From: Ruminococcus sp. AF41-9
GTDB lineage: Bacteria; Bacillota; Clostridia; Lachnospirales; Lachnospiraceae
Direction of reading: 5' to 3'
Assembly: GCF_003477525.1 (NCBI RefSeq)
Contig: NZ_QUDO01000090.1
Span: 1-8,240 of the forward strand
DNA length: 8,240 bases
In this document: one piece after another, positions 6,349-8,240 of the stretch
How positions within the stretch are numbered: the stretch's first letter is position 1
Layout of the letters: every line of letters begins with the position of its first letter
The notes under the pieces: generated by a model
The model's input: the letters and a program-made list of their open reading frames with translations, nothing else
Told to the model about the DNA's origin: nothing
The model's database searches: none
Program-made: the position numbers and the translations under genes

Positions 6349-6472
6349 ATGCGCTGATACAGTACCATGCTAAAGTGAAAGATGCAGAGGGAATAGTGGT
6401 TAAAACATCTGCAAAATAATCTTCATCTGAGGTATGCCAATAAATGTATCAGCAAGAAAGTTACACGAGAGA
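6349..6472 (+). ncRNA. Structured 5' leader of the S-component gene, candidate cis-regulatory RNA
   Basis: GCTGATAC (6353-6360) is the exact complement of GTATCAGC (6446-6453), an 8-bp closing stem that begins just after the predicted transcription start. Inside it, GTACC (6362-6366) pairs with GGTAT (6431-6435) using one G-U. TGCAGA (6383-6388) pairs with TCTGCA (6408-6413), and a flanking TGAAAGA (6376-6382, one bulged A) can pair with TCTTCA (6420-6425). The unpaired GCCAATAAAT (6436-6445) lies between the outer stems. The SD AGGGG (6472-6476) follows 18 nt later. ECF S-component genes are often riboswitch-controlled, but this does not match the TPP, FMN, cobalamin, THF, preQ1, SAM or lysine patterns I know. 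The structure is by hand and unverified. Confidence 0.35.
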
Positions 6473-6484
6473 GGGGAAATTATT

Positions 6485-7099
6485 ATGAACACACAGAACA
6501 GCACAGTAACGAAACTGGCAGAGACAGCATTAATGGCTGCATTATGCTATGTATCCTTTACATTTCTGCAGATCAAGATCCCGGTACCTGGCGGAGATGC
6601 AACTTCCATTCATATCGGAAATGCATTTTGTGTACTGGCAGCACTTCTGATCGGCGGTGTATACGGCGGATTATCCGGAGCTATCGGAATGGGAATCGCA
6701 GATCTGATGGATCCTGTATATATCACAGGTGCACCGAAAACATTTGTCTTGAAATTCTGCATCGGTCTTATCACAGGACTGGTAGCACACAAATATGCAA
6801 AGATCAATGAAAGCACAGATAAAGCTTATGTATTCAAATGGAGTCTTATTGCATCCATCGCAGGACTCGCTTTTAACGTAGTGGCAGATCCGATCGTGGG
6901 ATACTTCTACAAACAGTACATCCTCGGACAGCCGCAGGAACTTGCAGAAGCACTTGCAAAAATGAGTGCAGCAGCTACTTTATTTAACGCAGTTGTTTCC
7001 GTGATCCTGGTAGCAGTGATCTACAATGCAGTACGTCCGGTACTAATCAAGAGCCATCTGCTTACAGTCACAAATAAGAAAAACAGTCAGACAGTATAA
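6485..7099 (+). CDS. ECF-type transporter S component (PF07155-like), substrate unknown
   Basis: A 204-residue integral membrane protein with about six hydrophobic segments (roughly 9-30, 45-60, 60-75, 84-101, 116-140 and 161-184). The first helix carries an AxxxA pattern (Ala15/Ala19), which in S components contacts the shared ECF T subunit. IPVPGGDATSIHIGN (32-46), GGVYGGLSGAIGMGIADLM and GAPKTFVLKFCIGLITG follow the wording of the PF07155 'riboflavin transporter S component' family. Despite that name, members of this family have various or unassigned vitamin-like substrates. No EcfA, EcfA' or EcfT genes are nearby, so it would use a group II energising module encoded elsewhere. The ATG at 6485 is set by AGGGG 8 nt upstream; an in-frame ATG at 6434 lacks an SD and adds a non-membrane stretch. 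It is transcribed alone. Confidence 0.85.
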   Translation: MNTQNSTVTKLAETALMAALCYVSFTFLQIKIPVPGGDATSIHIGNAFCVLAALLIGGVYGGLSGAIGMGIADLMDPVYITGAPKTFVLKFCIGLITGLVAHKYAKINESTDKAYVFKWSLIASIAGLAFNVVADPIVGYFYKQYILGQPQELAEALAKMSAAATLFNAVVSVILVAVIYNAVRPVLIKSHLLTVTNKKNSQTV

Positions 7100-7113
7100 A
7101 AATAAATCAAAGA

Positions 7114-7157
7114 TAAAAACAGCATTTCAGATGTAGTATCCTGATATGCTGTTTTTA
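7114..7157. terminator. Bidirectional terminator between the S component and the AraC-type gene
   Basis: TAAAAACAGCAT (7114-7125) pairs over 12 bp with ATGCTGTTTTTA (7146-7157). After one T-T mismatch, TCAG (7127-7130) pairs with CTGA (7141-7144) around a 10-nt loop. A tract on the left arm and T tract on the right arm allow use by the rightward S-component transcript and the convergent leftward araC-type transcript. Confidence 0.85.
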
Positions 7158-7193
7158 TTATGTCATAAGAAATTACAACGCAATGTTTCAACG

Positions 7194-7252
7194 ACATAGT
7201 AAAGCTCTCCGAGCAGGATTCTTTCTTTCGATTATTATAATACTATGTTTTT
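7194..7252 (+). repeat. Long-loop inverted repeat in the convergent intergenic region
   Basis: ACATAGTA (7194-7201) is complementary to TACTATGT (7241-7248), followed by five T (7248-7252). Between them GCTC (7204-7207) can pair with GAGC (7211-7214). It could be a back-up terminator for the rightward transcript, but the 39-nt loop makes it weaker than the terminator just upstream. Confidence 0.25.
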
Positions 7253-7284
7253 CCAATAAAATTTTGTGCTATAGGCAGGACTCA

Positions 7285-8076
7285 TTAATAGTCAAAATTC
7301 TGCATATATTTTTCGCGGTACTGACGTAAAGTCATTCCTGTATATTTTTTAAAAATTTTTCCAAGATGACTCTGTGATGAAAATCCCAGATAAGCTGCAA
7401 TTTCAATATAGGAATAAGGAGAATATGCAAGCAGATTTTTGGTAAGCCTTACTTTTTCCCTTAAAATAAAATCAGTAAGAGTGATATTTTCACACTGTCT
7501 GAATAATTCAGATAAATAATTTGCGTTCAGATGCAGATGAGCAGCAATATCCTGAACGCGGATTTTTTCATGCAGATGTTTGAAAATATAATCTTTACAT
7601 TGATCAATCCATATACTTTTTCTGGGACTGCTATTTTCTGAAATCTGGTTTTGATGGTGTATTTCAGCGACCATTTTGACATATTCCATCTGAAACTGTC
7701 GAGTCATGTTTATAGTTGCTTCAGGCTCAGTCATTTCTTCAATTTTCTGGATAAAAACATCACTCATCGAAAAGGCAACTTCCGGTAACAGACCGCCACG
7801 AATAGCGGCGCGGCTGGAAAGTGTGATAAGAACGATAGACAGATTCTTAGCGTTTCTTAGTTCGTTTTTTGAAAGTGTTCCAAGTTTCCCGGTATAATTT
7901 TCACTGATACTTTTTCTGAACATTTCCATATCGCCATTTTCAATACTGGCACATTCACGGATTTCCTGATCGTAAGGATTATGAGGCTGGGACAGCTCCT
8001 GGCGTTCAAAAACAAGGGCAGAATATTTTTTCATGATATCGGGATCAGAGAGTTGTTTTTTATTATTTATATTCAA
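7285..8076 (-). CDS. AraC/XylS-family transcriptional regulator
   Basis: A 263-residue protein. The C-terminal AraC-type DNA-binding domain (about 155-260) has two helix-turn-helix units: RVQDIAAHLHLNANYLSELFR (173-193) and YIEIAAYLGFSSQSHLGKIF (223-242), ending YTGMTLRQYREKY. The N-terminal 145 residues are mainly helical and lack an evident cupin or membrane segment. They include GKLGTLSKNELRNAKNLSIVLITLSSRAAIRGG (63-95), a block I associate with AraC-type regulators in Clostridia. The ligand is unknown. The start is TTG at 8076-8074, because AAAGGGAGGA (8094-8085) lies 8 nt upstream. The reading frame stays open to an ATG at 8172, but that start has no SD and lies upstream of the likely promoter. 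Downstream it shares a bidirectional terminator with the S component; its targets are not evident here. Confidence 0.85.
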   Translation of the reverse strand: MNINNKKQLSDPDIMKKYSALVFERQELSQPHNPYDQEIRECASIENGDMEMFRKSISENYTGKLGTLSKNELRNAKNLSIVLITLSSRAAIRGGLLPEVAFSMSDVFIQKIEEMTEPEATINMTRQFQMEYVKMVAEIHHQNQISENSSPRKSIWIDQCKDYIFKHLHEKIRVQDIAAHLHLNANYLSELFRQCENITLTDFILREKVRLTKNLLAYSPYSYIEIAAYLGFSSQSHLGKIFKKYTGMTLRQYREKYMQNFDY

Positions 8077-8130
8077 ACTTAAAATCCTCCCTTTCAGTTG
8101 TGTGAGATACGAAATTACCAAGAAATAGGT

Positions 8131-8158
8131 ATTATAGCAATTCCAGAAAATAATGCAA
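8131..8158 (-). promoter_or_regulatory. Extended -10 promoter of the AraC-type gene
   Basis: On the minus strand TG-C-TATAAT (8139-8131) is a perfect extended -10. TTGCAT (8158-8153) stands 16 nt before the hexamer as a partial -35 (three of six). Transcription would start near 8124, giving a leader of about 48 nt with the strong SD, which supports the TTG start over the longer reading. Confidence 0.6.
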
Positions 8159-8187
8159 GCAATCCAGCCCATCAGAGCGTGAAGTCC

Positions 8188-8229
8188 TGCGTCAGATATC
8201 TTTGCCGTGCGTCAGCACGCCTGCAGATA
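8188..8229. repeat. Palindromic, repeat-like segment at the right edge
   Basis: CGTGC (8206-8210) and GCACG (8215-8219) form a stem with loop GTCA. It extends through TGC (8203-8205)/GCA (8223-8225) with a small bulge, and alternatively TATCT (8197-8201) pairs with AGATA (8225-8229). TGCGTCAG occurs twice (8188-8195 and 8208-8215), and CAGATA also recurs (8193-8198 and 8224-8229). It is markedly more GC-rich than the rest of the intergenic DNA. It may be a dispersed palindromic element or the terminator of a gene beyond the window. Confidence 0.4.
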
Positions 8230-8240
8230 CCTTCCTTGTC

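Noticed and set aside
6434..6484. Longer ATG start for the S component
   Set aside because: No SD before 6434, and the added 17 residues fall in the structured leader. AGGGG places the start at 6485.
7236..7241. TATAAT on the plus strand in the convergent intergenic region
   Set aside because: No -35 partner is present and it would read only antisense into the AraC-type gene. It is better explained as AT-rich spacer.
1..8240. CRISPR array, tRNA, rRNA or defence system
   Set aside because: No regularly spaced repeats, tRNA-like cloverleaf or rRNA segment was seen. The only nuclease is the TnpB fragment of the IS element.

Overview
The window reads as chromosomal DNA of a gut-type Firmicute, most likely a Lachnospiraceae (Clostridia). 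This rests on moderate-to-low GC, purine-rich Shine-Dalgarno (SD) sites, use of GTG and TTG starts, A/T-flanked intrinsic terminators, and the pairing of an ECF sigma factor with a DUF4179-type membrane protein. The genus cannot be fixed from sequence alone.

Layout, left to right. (1) Positions 1-235 hold the 3' end of an IS200/IS605-family element: the last 29 codons of a TnpB nuclease, then a multi-hairpin right end that should form the scaffold of its omega RNA. (2) From 317, a GTG-started XRE-type helix-turn-helix protein carries five membrane segments and an outside C-terminal domain. (3) At 1495-2001 lies a small HD-domain phosphohydrolase, closed by a strong terminator. (4) At 2320-4726, a TTG-started ECF sigma factor and a large single-pass DUF4179 protein (putative anti-sigma/sensor) lie 7 nt apart and form an operon. 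Its upstream region has a housekeeping-type promoter overlapping a TGAAAC box (ECF-type -35) and a perfect 14-bp palindrome. (5) At 4926-6098 is a monocistronic malic enzyme with its own extended -10 promoter and terminator. (6) At 6485-7099 is an ECF-transporter S component of the PF07155 type. It is preceded by a near-consensus promoter and a ~136-nt leader whose start and end pair over 8 bp, a plausible uncharacterised cis-regulatory RNA. (7) At 7285-8076 on the minus strand is an AraC-family regulator, convergent with the S component, with a TTG start and an extended -10 promoter. The right edge is a palindromic, repeat-like segment.

Functionally this is mostly single-gene or two-gene housekeeping and regulatory units, not a defence island or biosynthetic cluster. 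The sigma/DUF4179 pair is an envelope signalling module. Malic enzyme links malate to pyruvate with NAD(P)H formation. The S component supplies substrate specificity for vitamin or precursor uptake through a shared ECF energising module encoded elsewhere. No CRISPR array, tRNA or rRNA was seen. The most interesting points are the S-component leader RNA, the omega RNA guide abutting the promoter of the membrane HTH gene, and the layered promoter region of the sigma operon.
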